A DNA stretch of 64,000 nucleotides, taken from positions 496,001 to 560,000 of the forward strand of contig CAVZVZ010000002.1 in NCBI GenBank assembly GCA_963778895.1. The letters run 5' to 3'. Every line of letters starts with the position of its first letter. The first letter of the stretch is position 1. This stretch comes from CAVZVZ01 sp963778895 (GTDB lineage Bacteria; Actinomycetota; Acidimicrobiia; Acidimicrobiales; Acidimicrobilacustridaceae). The position numbers were made by a program, and so were the translations under genes. The notes under the pieces are model-generated. The model did not search any database. It was not told the origin of the DNA and worked only from the letters and a program-made list of their open reading frames with translations. This document shows, piece after piece, positions 9,820 through 18,990 of the stretch.

Positions 9820-10946
9820 CGATCGGGACCGAGATCGAGGAGCCGACGGGCGACGATGTTGCGTTGGATCTCGGCGCTGCCGCCGTAGATCGTCGCCGCA
9901 CGCGAGTACAGGTAGCCCGACCGCCATCGGTCGCTCGCGTCGCCGTCGCCGACGAGCATCTGTTCGGCCAAGCCGTGCCGAGCGAGGTCGAAGACCGCCT
10001 GTTCCGACGCGGCCACGAGGATCTTGTCGACCGAGGTCTCGGCGCCGAGCTTCTCCCCGGCGTGCATCCGATACTGGGTCGCCCTCGAGCGCGCGCGGAA
10101 CGCGAAGAGCTGTTGGAAGACGGTGCCGACCTCGTCCGCCGTCACCGCGTCGTCGGGGACCTCGTCGAGGAACTGCTGCAGGCGCCGATGCAGGAACGCG
10201 CCGCGGTGCCACAGTGCTGTGCTCCGCTCGTACGGCAGCAGGTCCATGGCGACGGCCCACCCCTGGCCCTCCTCACCCAGCATCCGGTCGACGGGCACCC
10301 GCACGTCGTCGAAGAAGACCTCGCAGAACTCCTCCTTCTCGTGCATCGTCTCGAGCGGCCGGACGGTGATCCCCGGCGAGTCCATGTCGACGAACAGCGC
10401 GGTGATCCCGCGGTGCGCGGACTCGGGCGTTCCCGTGCGGGTCAGCAGCACACAGCGCTGCGCGTACTGGGCCAGGCTGGTCCACACCTTCTGGCCCGTG
10501 ACATGCCAACCGTCGTCGATGCGTGTGGCTCGGCACGACAGCGACGCGAGGTTGCTGCCGGTGCCCGGCTCGGAGAAGCCCTGGCACCACGTCTCGTCTC
10601 CCCGCAGCAGTCGCGGCACCATCGTCGCCGCCAGCTCGGGTGACGCGAAGTCGAGCATCGTCGGGGCCAGCACCTCGGTCATCGAATAGATACCGGGTTC
10701 GACGAGGTCACGCGCCGCGAGCGCCTCACCGAGGTAGGCCCGCAGCAACGTGGAACCGCCGAAGCCGCTGACCCGCTCCGGCCAACCCCACCGCATCCAA
10801 CCGGCGTCGTAGGTCGAGCGCTTCACCGCCGACAGGTGAGCCATCTCGGCGTCGAGCGACCGTTCGGCCCCCGGATCCGCAGCGAGCTCGTCGTGGTGCT
10901 CGTCGAGCCACGCGTCGAGTGACACACGGAACTCGTCCAGCTCCAT
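9816..10946 (-). CDS. Acyl-CoA dehydrogenase, large subunit type
   Basis: 376 residues, intact. Conserved blocks are GFSEPGTGSNLAS, HVTGQKVWTS, EVFFDDVRVP and the C-terminal YGGSAEIQRNIVARRLL. The open frame continues far upstream but the true start is MELDEFRVS at 10946, which overlaps the SnoaL gene stop (TGATG). It pairs with the 8865 gene as a heteromeric ACAD candidate. The enzyme introduces a 2,3 double bond into an acyl-CoA and passes electrons to ETF. Confidence 0.92.
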   Translation of the reverse strand: MELDEFRVSLDAWLDEHHDELAADPGAERSLDAEMAHLSAVKRSTYDAGWMRWGWPERVSGFGGSTLLRAYLGEALAARDLVEPGIYSMTEVLAPTMLDFASPELAATMVPRLLRGDETWCQGFSEPGTGSNLASLSCRATRIDDGWHVTGQKVWTSLAQYAQRCVLLTRTGTPESAHRGITALFVDMDSPGITVRPLETMHEKEEFCEVFFDDVRVPVDRMLGEEGQGWAVAMDLLPYERSTALWHRGAFLHRRLQQFLDEVPDDAVTADEVGTVFQQLFAFRARSRATQYRMHAGEKLGAETSVDKILVAASEQAVFDLARHGLAEQMLVGDGDASDRWRSGYLYSRAATIYGGSAEIQRNIVARRLLDLGPDR

Positions 10947-11377
10947 CAGCCGCGCCCCGGCGCCGGACGGCGGGGGTCGTGGGCTCGGCCCGAATCCCGG
11001 CCGCCGCTGCGCCGTAGGAACGTCATCGAGCGCGTCGCCAACCGCCAGCCGTCGGCGGTGCGCCGGTACGTGTCGGTGTACCAGCCGATGCGCATGTCGT
11101 GGTTCGTCTGGTCGACGAAGCACAGCGGCTGTTCGCCCGTCGCGGTCTCGCCGTCGAGCTCGATCGCGGGCGGCCCGACGAGGAAGAGGCCCTTCGGGGC
11201 CGCGGCGACGAGGGCGGGGAAGTCGGCCAACGGGTAGGTGTCGCCGAAGGCCGAGTAGGTGCCATCCGGAGTGAAGACGTCGACGACCGCGTCGACGTCG
11301 TTCTTGGTCATGCCGACCGCATAGCGCGCGAGCAGCTGCTCGAGCTCGAGAAGGTCGGCTTGGTCGGACGGCTCCAT
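10946..11377 (-). CDS. SnoaL-like / nuclear transport factor 2 fold protein
   Basis: 143 residues from MEPSDQADLLELEQLLARY. The helix-then-sheet pattern, with VDAVVDVFTPDGTYSAFG and a late WRLATRSM strand, is typical of the SnoaL/NTF2 fold. Such proteins act as small hydratases, isomerases or cyclases, or are uncharacterised partners of oxygenases. It sits between the reductase gene (2 bp upstream) and the ACAD pair in one operon. Reaction unknown. Confidence 0.8.
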   Translation of the reverse strand: MEPSDQADLLELEQLLARYAVGMTKNDVDAVVDVFTPDGTYSAFGDTYPLADFPALVAAAPKGLFLVGPPAIELDGETATGEQPLCFVDQTNHDMRIGWYTDTYRRTADGWRLATRSMTFLRRSGGRDSGRAHDPRRPAPGRG

Positions 11378-11379
11378 GG

Positions 11380-12512
11380 TCAGGCTCCTTCGAAGCCGTA
11401 GCGGACACTGACCTCGGGTGAGGTGGGGACGGCCTGGCACGTGAGGATCCAGCCCTCGTCGAGCTCGTCGTCGGCCAGCGCGTTGTTGACGTGCATCTCG
11501 ACGGTTCCCTCGAGCACACGCGCCATGCACGTCGCGCAGCTGCCCGACTCGCACGAGAACGGCGGGGACAGGCCGAGCTGCCGAGCAGTCTGCAGGATCG
11601 TCGTGCCGGCCCGATGCTCGGCCACCTCGCGTTTGCCGTCGAGCTCGATCGTGACTCGGACCGCCTCGTCGTCGGCGTTACTCGCATCGCCGGCCGCGCC
11701 ATCGACGGATGCAAGGTCGGCGGCCGGCGCGAAGCGCTCGACGTGGATTCGCTCGTTCGCAACACCCGAGCCGACCAACGCGGCCTCGACCACGTCCATG
11801 AACGGCGCCGGGCCACAGAGGTAGTGCCCGGCGTCGGCCTGGCCAGAAGACAGGGACCGAGGGTCGCCGAGGAACGCCCGCACCTCGGCGGCGTCGACGA
11901 AGCCCCGTGGACATCGAATTCGTCGACGTCGAAGTGGTGGACGATCTCCAACCGCTCCCCGAACGCGGCGGCCAGCGCGTCGAGCTCGGCGCCGAAGATC
12001 ACCGAGTCGCGATCACGGTTGGCATAGAGGAGCCGGACCCTGCGGTCGGTCCGGTGCAGCGCCGTCTTGAGGAGCGAGAACACCGGGGTGATGCCGCTTC
12101 CGGCGGCGAACGCGACCAGCTCGCGCTCGTCCGACCCGAGCAGGAATACCCCTGCCGGCACCGTGACCTCGAGCTCGCTTCCCGGCTCGACGTGGTCCAG
12201 CAGCCAGTTCGACACGGCGCCACCGGGCACGCGTTTGACGGTCACCTGGAGCTCGCCGTCGACGGTCGGGGCCGACGACATCGAGTAGCACCGGAGCAGG
12301 GTCTCGTCGTCGACCTCGACGCGGAACGTGCAGAACTGACCGGCCTCGTAGGCGAAGGCCTCGGTGAGCTCGGTCGGGACGTCGAGGACGATCGAGCTGG
12401 CATCAGGGGTCTCGGCGACGACGCGAGCCACGTTCATGCGGTGGAACCCGTGATCATGGGTCGCGGTGCCAATCGTGCTGCCGATCGCGGGGCCCGAGCG
12501 AGTGACCGCCAT
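11380..12512 (-). CDS. Ferredoxin-NAD(P) reductase with C-terminal 2Fe-2S domain, KshB-like (frame break near 11905)
   Basis: Electron-transfer component for an oxygenase. The N-terminal FAD domain has RCYSMSSAP, and the NAD domain has AAGSGITPVFSLL and later GHYLCGPAPFMD. The C-terminal plant-type ferredoxin has CESGSCATC plus a distal Cys in ILTCQAVP. This order (FAD, NAD, 2Fe-2S) matches the 3-ketosteroid 9alpha-hydroxylase reductase KshB and the phenylacetyl-CoA epoxidase reductase. The two halves are in different frames, joined near 11905. Start ATG 12512 is chosen because a good promoter lies directly upstream. It could supply the Rieske oxygenase at 16605 or the P450s; this is inference. 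Confidence 0.85.
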
Positions 12513-12548
12513 GGAGCCGATGATAAGGCCATTCTCCGAATCCGGCAA
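12513..12548 (-). promoter_or_regulatory. Promoter of the reductase-ACAD operon, leaderless
   Basis: On the minus strand TTGCCG (12548-12543), a 17-nt spacer and TATCAT (12525-12520) are followed after 7 nt by the ATG. There is no Shine-Dalgarno sequence, so a leaderless transcript is likely. Confidence 0.5.
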
Positions 12549-12624
12549 TTGCATATCCCCTGGCTGTCCCCGCTCTGTCTTCGGCCTATTCTCCCGAAGT
12601 CGGGGACGATCCCGCCAGGGGGCG

Positions 12625-14257
12625 ATGGTGACAGCAGAAGGCAGTGGGTCGGCCCGGTGGCCGCTTCGTGAGGTACCGGGCGAGCTGCGCGAGCGCTATC
12701 TCGCCGAGGGCTGGTGGACCGACGACACGCTCGGCTCGATGGTGGAGAAGGGCCTCGGGACGATGCCCGACATTGCGTTCCGGGTGCACTCCGAGATCCG
12801 CCCGTGGGCGGGGACGTTCGGCGACGTCGACCGGGCGGCCCGCTCGCTCGCCGGCGCCCTGCGGGCGCGCGGCGTCGGGGCCGGCGACGTCGTGGTCTTC
12901 CAGCTCCCCAACTGGGTCGAGGCCGGCATCACGTTCTGGGCCGCGGCCTATCTCGGTGCCGTCGTCGTGCCGATCGTCCACTTCTACGCGGCCAAAGAGG
13001 TCGATTACATCCTCGGCGCCACCCAGCCGGCGGTGGTGGTGACACCCGATCGGTTCGGCCACACCGACCATCTCGAGATCTACCGCGAGGTGCTGGACCG
13101 CCGACCCGGCCCCGAGTGGCTCGTCGTGGGCTCGACACCGGCGGCCGATCTGCCGGCGGGGGCCGTCCCGTTCGAGTCGCTCCTCGACGCTGACCCTGTC
13201 GCCGGTGTCGCGGCGATAGATCCCGACGCGCCGGCGATCATCGGCTTCACGTCGGGCACCACCCGCGACCCCAAGGGCGTGGTCCACTCCCACCGCACCA
13301 TCGGGTTCGAGAGCCGCCAGCTCGACTGGATGTTCCCCAAGATCGGGCCGGCCCAGATCACCGGCGCGCCGGTTGGGCACTTCATCGGGATGGTGAACGC
13401 GTTCCTCCTGCCCCTCCTGCGGGTGCGGGCCGTCAACCTGGTCGACGTCTGGGATCCCGGTGTCATCCTGAAACTGATGCTCGATGAGGGCCTCGGCATG
13501 ACCGGCGGGGCGACCTACTTCCTCACGAGCCTCCTCGACCATCCGGACTTCACCGAGGAGCACCTCGCGCTCATGCCCGTTGCCGGGCTTGGGGGGTTCG
13601 AGCGTGCCTGCGGCGGTCACCCGCCGCGCCGCGGGGCTCGGCATCGAGGTGTTCCGCTCGTACGGGAGCACCGAGCACCCCTCGATCACCGGCGCCCTCC
13701 TCGAGGAGCCGGAGGAGAAACGACTCACCACCGACGGCCACATCCTGCCCGGCGTGGAGATGCGACTGGACGAGCACGGCGAGATCTCCAGTCGGGGGCC
13801 CGACCTGTTCATGGGCTACACCGATGGTGCGCTCACCGAGACCGTGTTCGATCGCGAGGGTTGGTACCGAACCGGGGACGTGGGCGTCCTCGACGACGAG
13901 GGCTACCTCACCATCACCGATCGCGTCTCGGACATCATCATTCGCGGCGGCGAGAACATCAGCGCCCAGGAGATCGAAGAGCTCGTCGCCGGCGTCGACG
14001 GTGTCGCCGAGGTGAGCGTGGTCGCGGCGCCCGACGAACGGCTCGGCGAGCACGCCGCGGCGATCGTGCGGATGCTCGACGGCCGGCCGGCGCCCTCGCT
14101 CGACCAGATCCGCGAGCACCTGGCCGCCGCAGGTCTGGCCCGCCAGAAGTGGCCGGAGTCGATCCACCAACTCGTCGACTTCCCCCGCACGCCCTCGGGC
14201 AAGGTCCAGAAGTTCAAACTCCGTCAGCAGCTGCGTGATGGCAGTCTGGAAACGTAA
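12625..14257 (+). CDS. AMP-dependent acyl-CoA synthetase (frame break in G6 run near 13593)
   Basis: ANL-family CoA ligase. Frame 1 carries the N-terminal domain, the P-loop FTSGTTRDPKG and PVGHFIGMVNAF. Frame 2 carries YGSTEHPS, GWYRTGDVG, IIRGGENIS and the catalytic-Lys region TPSGKVQKF. Removing one G from the GGGGGG run at 13591-13596 restores a continuous GLGGSSVPAAV, so the break is very probably a homopolymer error. The start is ATG 12625 or GTG 12628 after AGGGGG. It heads a rightward run with TauD dioxygenase, SDR and the Rieske oxygenase. Substrate unknown. Confidence 0.87.
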
Positions 14258-14329
14258 TTCTTGTCTGATTAGAGTGGGACTTACACCTCGAGCCACAGGG
14301 AAAGGCCCAACCCGAAAGGTAGAGGGTCG

Positions 14330-15160
14330 ATGACCGTCATCACGACCGAGAAGCTGAGCCCCACGGTGGGCGCCCTGGTCGAGGGGGTCGACCGAGACCA
14401 TCTCCTCGATGACGAGGCGTTCCCCTCCTGGTGCCTCGACGCCCTCGAGCAGAACGGCGTGCTGGTGTTCCGCGACCTCCACCTCGACGACGCCACGCAG
14501 GTGGCCTGGAGCCACCGCCTGGGCAAGGTCGAAAAGCTCGGCCAGGGCGAGTTCCCCGAGATCTTCCGCGTCACCCTCGACCCCGCGAAGAATCGGTCGG
14601 CCGCGTATCTCAAGGGCACCTTCCACTGGCACATCGACGGCTGCACCGACGACATCCCGATCATGGCGACGATGCTCAGTGCCTACGCCGTGGCCGAGAC
14701 CGGGGGCGAGACCGAGTTCGCCAGCTCGTACGGTGCCTACGACGCGTTGAGTGACGACGAGAAGGCGTATGTCGAGTCACTGCGCGTCGTCCATACGATC
14801 GAGGCGTCTCAGCGCCTGGTCAATGCCGACCCGACCCCGGAAGAGGTCGAGATGTGGCGCTCGCGTCCGGCCAAGGAGCATCCGTTGGCGTGGACCCACC
14901 GATCCGGGCGCAAGTCGCTCGTCCTGGGTGCGACGGCCGATCACGTCGTCGGCCTGGAACCCGACGAGAGCCGGGCGCTGCTCGACGACCTCCTCGCCCG
15001 CGCGACGACACCCGATCGCGTCTACCGCCACGCATGGAAGGTCGGCGACGTCGTCATCTGGGACAACCGAGGCGTGCTCCACCGGGCGCTGCACTACGAC
15101 GCCGCCTCGCCGCGCGACATGCATCGCACCACCTTCACGGGCGACGAACCGATCCAGTGA
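14330..15160 (+). CDS. TauD/TfdA family Fe(II)/2-oxoglutarate dioxygenase
   Basis: 276 residues, intact. It has the HxD iron motif FHWHIDG near residue 98, the distal His in NRGVLHRALHYD near 248 and the 2-oxoglutarate-binding Arg in MHRTTF near 264. The family hydroxylates or cleaves ether, sulfonate or ester-bearing substrates with 2-oxoglutarate as co-substrate. It lies 72 bp after the ligase and 27 bp before the SDR, consistent with one operon. Substrate not predictable. Confidence 0.92.
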   Translation: MTVITTEKLSPTVGALVEGVDRDHLLDDEAFPSWCLDALEQNGVLVFRDLHLDDATQVAWSHRLGKVEKLGQGEFPEIFRVTLDPAKNRSAAYLKGTFHWHIDGCTDDIPIMATMLSAYAVAETGGETEFASSYGAYDALSDDEKAYVESLRVVHTIEASQRLVNADPTPEEVEMWRSRPAKEHPLAWTHRSGRKSLVLGATADHVVGLEPDESRALLDDLLARATTPDRVYRHAWKVGDVVIWDNRGVLHRALHYDAASPRDMHRTTFTGDEPIQ

Positions 15161-15187
15161 GCGACGCCATCCAATGAGCGACCCGGG

Positions 15188-15938
15188 ATGAGCGGCAGAG
15201 TCGCGATCGTCACCGGCGGGGGATCGGGCATCGGGTTGGCCATCGGTCGACGACTCGCGGCCGACGGCACCGCTGTCGCGCTCTTCGACCGCAACAGTGA
15301 GGCGGCTCAGGAAGCGGCCGTCGAGATCGAGGCGTCGGGCGGGACCAGCATCGGCCTGTCAGTGGACGTCACCGACCGACCCGGCATCGAAGCCGGAGTG
15401 GCCAAGGTGGTCGACGGGCTCGGGCCGCCCACGATCCTCGTCAACAACGCCGGGCTCCAGGGGTTCGACCCGTTCCTCACGATCTCGCCCGAGAAGTGGC
15501 AGCGCATCCTCGACGTCAACCTGACCGGGACCTTCCACTGCTGCCAGGTGGTGCTGCCCGCACATGATCGAGGCCGGCTGGGGCCGGATCGTCAACATCT
15601 CGTCGTCGAGCGCGCAGGGCGGGCAGCCGCTCATGACGCACTACGTCGCGTCGAAGGCGGGCGTCATCGGGTTCACCAAGGCGCTCGCGCTCGAGTTCGG
15701 GCCCCAGGGCATCACGGTCAACACCATCCCTCCCGGCTTCATCGACACCCCGATGCTGCGCGCGAGCGAGGAGAAGGGTCTGCTCGGGAAAGGTGTCGAG
15801 TTCAACGCGTCGCGCACACCGGTGCGTCGGATCGGCCAACCCGAAGACATCGCCGCCGCGTGCGCCTTCCTCGTGAGCGACGAGGCCTCGTACGTCACGG
15901 GCCAGGTGATCGGGGTCAACGGCGGACGCAACACGTGA
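15188..15938 (+). CDS. SDR family oxidoreductase (frame break near 15557)
   Basis: Classical SDR with TGGGSGIGLA near residue 10, VNNAG near 87 and VNLTG. After the frame change come NISSSSAQ, YVASKAG, the PPGFIDTPM loop and GVNGG. Deleting one C from the CCC at 15558-15560 joins VVLPHMIEAGWG in one frame, the expected SDR text. About 249 residues when repaired. Located in the ligase-TauD-Rieske run, so probably an alcohol or hydroxyacyl dehydrogenase of that pathway. Confidence 0.87.
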
Positions 15939-15948
15939 CGATCGAACC

Positions 15949-16534
15949 GTGACCAGGCTCCCGCCGCTGCCGCCCGACGAGTGGCCCGAGTCGATGGGCG
16001 ACGCCCTCGCTGCGCTCCGGCCGGCCGATCCTCGCCATCCGTTGCCGGCGCGGGACCCCTCGAGGCCGAAGGGGTTGAATGCCCTCGGGCTTGCTGGCCC
16101 GTCATCCGGCGCTCACCCGCGCCTTCAACACCTTCAACGGCCACGTGCTGTTCGCGACGACGCTGTCGCCCCGCCAGCGGGAACTGCTCGTGCTTCGGGT
16201 GGCCTCGCTCCGCGACTCGACGTACGAGTGGACCCAGCACGTCGTGCTGGCCGGTGACGCCGGGCTGACGCCGGACGAGATCGAGCGGGTGGCGGAGGGA
16301 TCGGGGGCCGAGGGCTGGTCGCCCTTCGACCGTGCCCTCGTCGCCGCGGCCGAGGAGCTCGTTGCCGACGCAAGGGTCGGCGACGCCACGTGGACGGTGC
16401 TCGCCGCCGAACTCGATGACCAGCAACTCATGGACGTGGTGTTCACCGTCGGCGCCTACGACCTGGTCGCGATGGCGTTCAAGACCTTCGACGTCGAGCT
16501 CGACGACGATCTGCGGAAATGGGCTTCTCCATAA
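15949..16534 (+). CDS. Carboxymuconolactone decarboxylase / AhpD-like family protein (frame break near 16087)
   Basis: About 194 residues. The N-terminal part (LPPLPPDEWPESM) is in frame 1 and the CMD domain (LLARHPALTRAFNTFNGHVL, LSPRQRELLVLRVA, EWTQHVVLAG) in frame 2. Dropping one G of GGG at 16091-16093 gives a continuous NALGLLARHPAL. The CMD fold is found in gamma-carboxymuconolactone decarboxylases and alkylhydroperoxidases. The CxxC pair of AhpD is not seen here, so peroxidase activity is unlikely. GTG start, 10 bp after the SDR stop. Confidence 0.8.
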
Positions 16535-16604
16535 TTGAGATCTTTGCTATCGTCGGGTGGAGACGGTTATTCCAGAGGCGCAGCCAGAGGAGAAGGGCTG
16601 AAAC

Positions 16605-17898
16605 ATGTCGCACTTCCCGAAGCCGGCCGAAGGCAGTTGGACCGAGCATTTCGGTGAGCTGGGTACCGGGCCGGTGTCCTACGAGGACTCGATCGACCCC
16701 GCGCACTACGACGCCGAGCGGGACGCGATCTTCCGCAAGACGTGGCTGAACGTCGGGCGGATCGAGCAGCTCCCGCGGGTGGGGAGCTACTTCACCAAGG
16801 AGCTCGACGCGGCGCGGACGTCCGTGGTCGTCGTGAAGGACCGCGAGGGCGTAGGTTCGGGCCTTCCACAACATCTGTCGTCATCGCGGCAACAAGCTCG
16901 TCTGGAACGACTACCCGACCGAGGAGACCGAGGGCACCTGCCGCCAGTTCACGTGCAAGTACCACGGCTGGCGCTACGACCTCGACGGGGCACTCAACTT
17001 CGTCCAGCAAGAGTCCGAGTTCTTCGATCTCGACAAGGACGACTTCGGTCTCGTACCCGTGCGTGCGGAGGTGTGGCAGGGCTTCATCTTCGTCAACCTC
17101 GACCCGACCGACGCCACGCCCGTGCGTGAGTACCTGGGTCGGCTCGGCGCGGGGCTGGAGGGCTACCCGTTCGGCGAGATGACACAGGTCTACAAGTACC
17201 GCGCCGAGGTCGGGAGCAACTGGAAGCTCTTCATCGACGCGTTCGCCGAGTTCTACCATGCACCGATCCTGCACGCGAAGCAGGCCGTGGCCGACGAGTC
17301 CAGAAAGCTGGTCGGCTATGGATTTGAGGCCTTGGCCTACGACATCGACGGACCGCACGGGATGGTGTCGTCGTGGGGCGGCATGTCGCCGCCCAAGGAC
17401 CTCGACATGGTCAAGCCCATCGAACGGAAGCTGCACAGCGGCCTGTTCGGGCCGTGGGATCGCCCCGACATCGGCCTCGAAAGCCTGCCTCCGGGCCTCA
17501 ACCCGGCGCGGCACAAGGCCTGGGGCCTCGACACGTTCGTGTTCTTCCCCAACTTCATGCTGCTCGTGTGGGCCACGGGCTGGTACCTCACGTACCACTA
17601 CTGGCCGACGTCGTACAACACCCACATCTTCGAGGGCACGCTGTACTTCGTGCCGCCGCGAAACGCCACCGAGCGCCTGCGTCAAGAGCTCGCGGCCGTG
17701 ACGTTCAAGGAGTACGCGCTGCAGGACGGCAACACGCTCGAGGCCACCCAGCGGATGATCGAGTCGCGCGCCATCACCGAGTTCCCGCTCAACGACCAGG
17801 AGGTCCTGCTGCGTCACCTGCACAAGACCGCACGCGACTACGTGGCCGCACATCAGCAGCAGACCGCGACCCCGGTGCGGGTCTCGGTCCCCTCGTGA
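16605..17898 (+). CDS. Rieske non-haem iron oxygenase, large (alpha) subunit (frame break near 16852)
   Basis: About 430 residues. The Rieske 2Fe-2S ligands are in CRHRG (about residue 89) and CKYHGW (about 118). The mononuclear iron site shows in EFYHAPILH (about 214). A one-base insertion near 16852 separates the first 80 residues from the rest; removing it gives VRAFHNICRHRGN. AGGAGAAGGG precedes the ATG. These enzymes insert oxygen into aromatic or alicyclic rings using electrons from a reductase. The only candidate reductase in the window is the KshB-like gene at 11380. No beta subunit is seen, so an alpha-only (KshA-like) organisation is possible. Confidence 0.88.
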
Positions 17899-17911
17899 GG
17901 GAGGAGCGAGC

Positions 17912-18238
17912 GTGACGGTCCTTCCCGAACAGTTCGCCGACCTGGAGCCATACGCCGATTGGTGTCTGGCCACCGAGGCCGAGCGTTACGCCAAACGGCT
18001 CGCCAGCTCGATGGACGAGCTGCAGGCGTTCTACGACGCGGCCTTCCCGCGCCTCGAGGAGGCCGCGGCCTATCTCGACAGCCTCCCCTTCGACGCTCTG
18101 CCCGACGACGCAACCCACCTGCTCTGGTTGTACTACTCGGTCGTGAACGCGTCGTTCCCCGTCGAGGTGTGGCGACAGGCGCGAGTGCCCGACAGCGGGG
18201 CGGCCCGGGTGGACGTGGTCCTCGAGCCCCGGGTGTGA
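17912..18238 (+). CDS. Small hypothetical protein following the Rieske oxygenase
   Basis: 108 residues beginning MTVLPEQFADLEPYADWC, rich in acidic and aromatic residues and predicted mainly helical (for example LYYSVVNASFPVEVW). I do not recognise a named family. It starts 13 bp after the Rieske gene in the same orientation, so it is probably co-transcribed and may be an accessory or uncharacterised subunit. No signal peptide or membrane segment is evident. It ends just before the palindrome that precedes the TetR gene. Confidence 0.65.
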   Translation: MTVLPEQFADLEPYADWCLATEAERYAKRLASSMDELQAFYDAAFPRLEEAAAYLDSLPFDALPDDATHLLWLYYSVVNASFPVEVWRQARVPDSGAARVDVVLEPRV

Positions 18239-18245
18239 ACATGTT

Positions 18246-18262
18246 CGAGAACAGGGTTCTCG
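18246..18262. promoter_or_regulatory. Palindromic operator candidate for TetR at 18289
   Basis: CGAGAACAGGGTTCTCG has perfect 7-bp arms and a 3-nt spacer, 26 bp before the GTG of the TetR gene. It resembles the AGAAC/GTTCT halves of KstR-type steroid operators but with a different spacer. Autoregulation is inferred. Confidence 0.65.
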
Positions 18263-18288
18263 GCGAGCAAGAACGGTAAGCTTCGAAC

Positions 18289-18972
18289 GTGGCGGCCGAC
18301 CCGACAATCGCTGAAGAGACCCCCTCTTGGCGTGAGCTGGCCGTCGCCCGGTCGCTCGACACGGCCCGGGCCCGGGCCGAGAAGCGGGTCCAGCGCTTCC
18401 TCGACGCCGCCCTCGAGCTGATGGCGACGTCGGACAACCAGGACTTCACCGTCCAGCAGGTGGTCGAGCGTTCGGGACAGTCGCTGCGGAGCTTCTACCA
18501 GTACTTCGAGGGCAAGTACGAGCTACTGCTCGCGCTGTTCGAGGAGTCGATCGCGCAGACCGCCGAACAGCTCGGCGAAGCCGTCGCCGACGTGACCGAT
18601 CCGCTCGAACGCGTGCGCATCTTCGTCGCCGAGTACTACCGCCGCTGTGCTCCGCCGCCCAAGGGCAAGAACACCGGTCGCGGCAACCCGAACCCACTGG
18701 CGATCGCCGAGTTCGCGCAACAGCTCATGACCGAGCACCCGAAGGAGGCGAGCAAAGCCTTCGGGCCCCTCGTCGACTTGTTCGTCCAACTCCTCGACGA
18801 CGCATCCGAGGCGGGCGTCGTCCGGTCGGGTTTCGATCATCGGCGCGTCGCCGGCGTGGTGCTCCAGTCGATCATGTTCAACTCGTTCGCCGCCACCGTC
18901 AGCGGGCTGTCGGTGCGCGACGGCGACGAGGCGCTGCTCGATCTGCTGTTGCACGGCATCGCCACGCCGTAG
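18289..18972 (+). CDS. TetR/AcrR family regulator
   Basis: 227 residues from GTG 18289. The helix-turn-helix is DFTVQQVVERSGQSLRSFYQ followed by YFEGKYELL. The C-terminal domain is helical and lacks obvious metal sites. It directly follows a 7-bp-arm palindrome, likely its own operator. The same palindrome type lies before the LLM gene (5468), the ABC binding protein (28722) and the ACAD/TetR pair (56718), so this protein or the 56733 TetR may control those sites. Ligand unknown, acyl-CoA plausible. Confidence 0.87.
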   Translation: MAADPTIAEETPSWRELAVARSLDTARARAEKRVQRFLDAALELMATSDNQDFTVQQVVERSGQSLRSFYQYFEGKYELLLALFEESIAQTAEQLGEAVADVTDPLERVRIFVAEYYRRCAPPPKGKNTGRGNPNPLAIAEFAQQLMTEHPKEASKAFGPLVDLFVQLLDDASEAGVVRSGFDHRRVAGVVLQSIMFNSFAATVSGLSVRDGDEALLDLLLHGIATP

Positions 18973-18990
18973 CCGCGTCAGCCCCGAACG

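Noticed and set aside
9816..12554. A single 912-codon open frame on the minus strand
   Set aside because: The middle (about 10950-11900) is out of frame with the SnoaL-like and reductase coding there. It joins the reductase N-terminus to an ACAD only by chance absence of stops in G+C-rich DNA.
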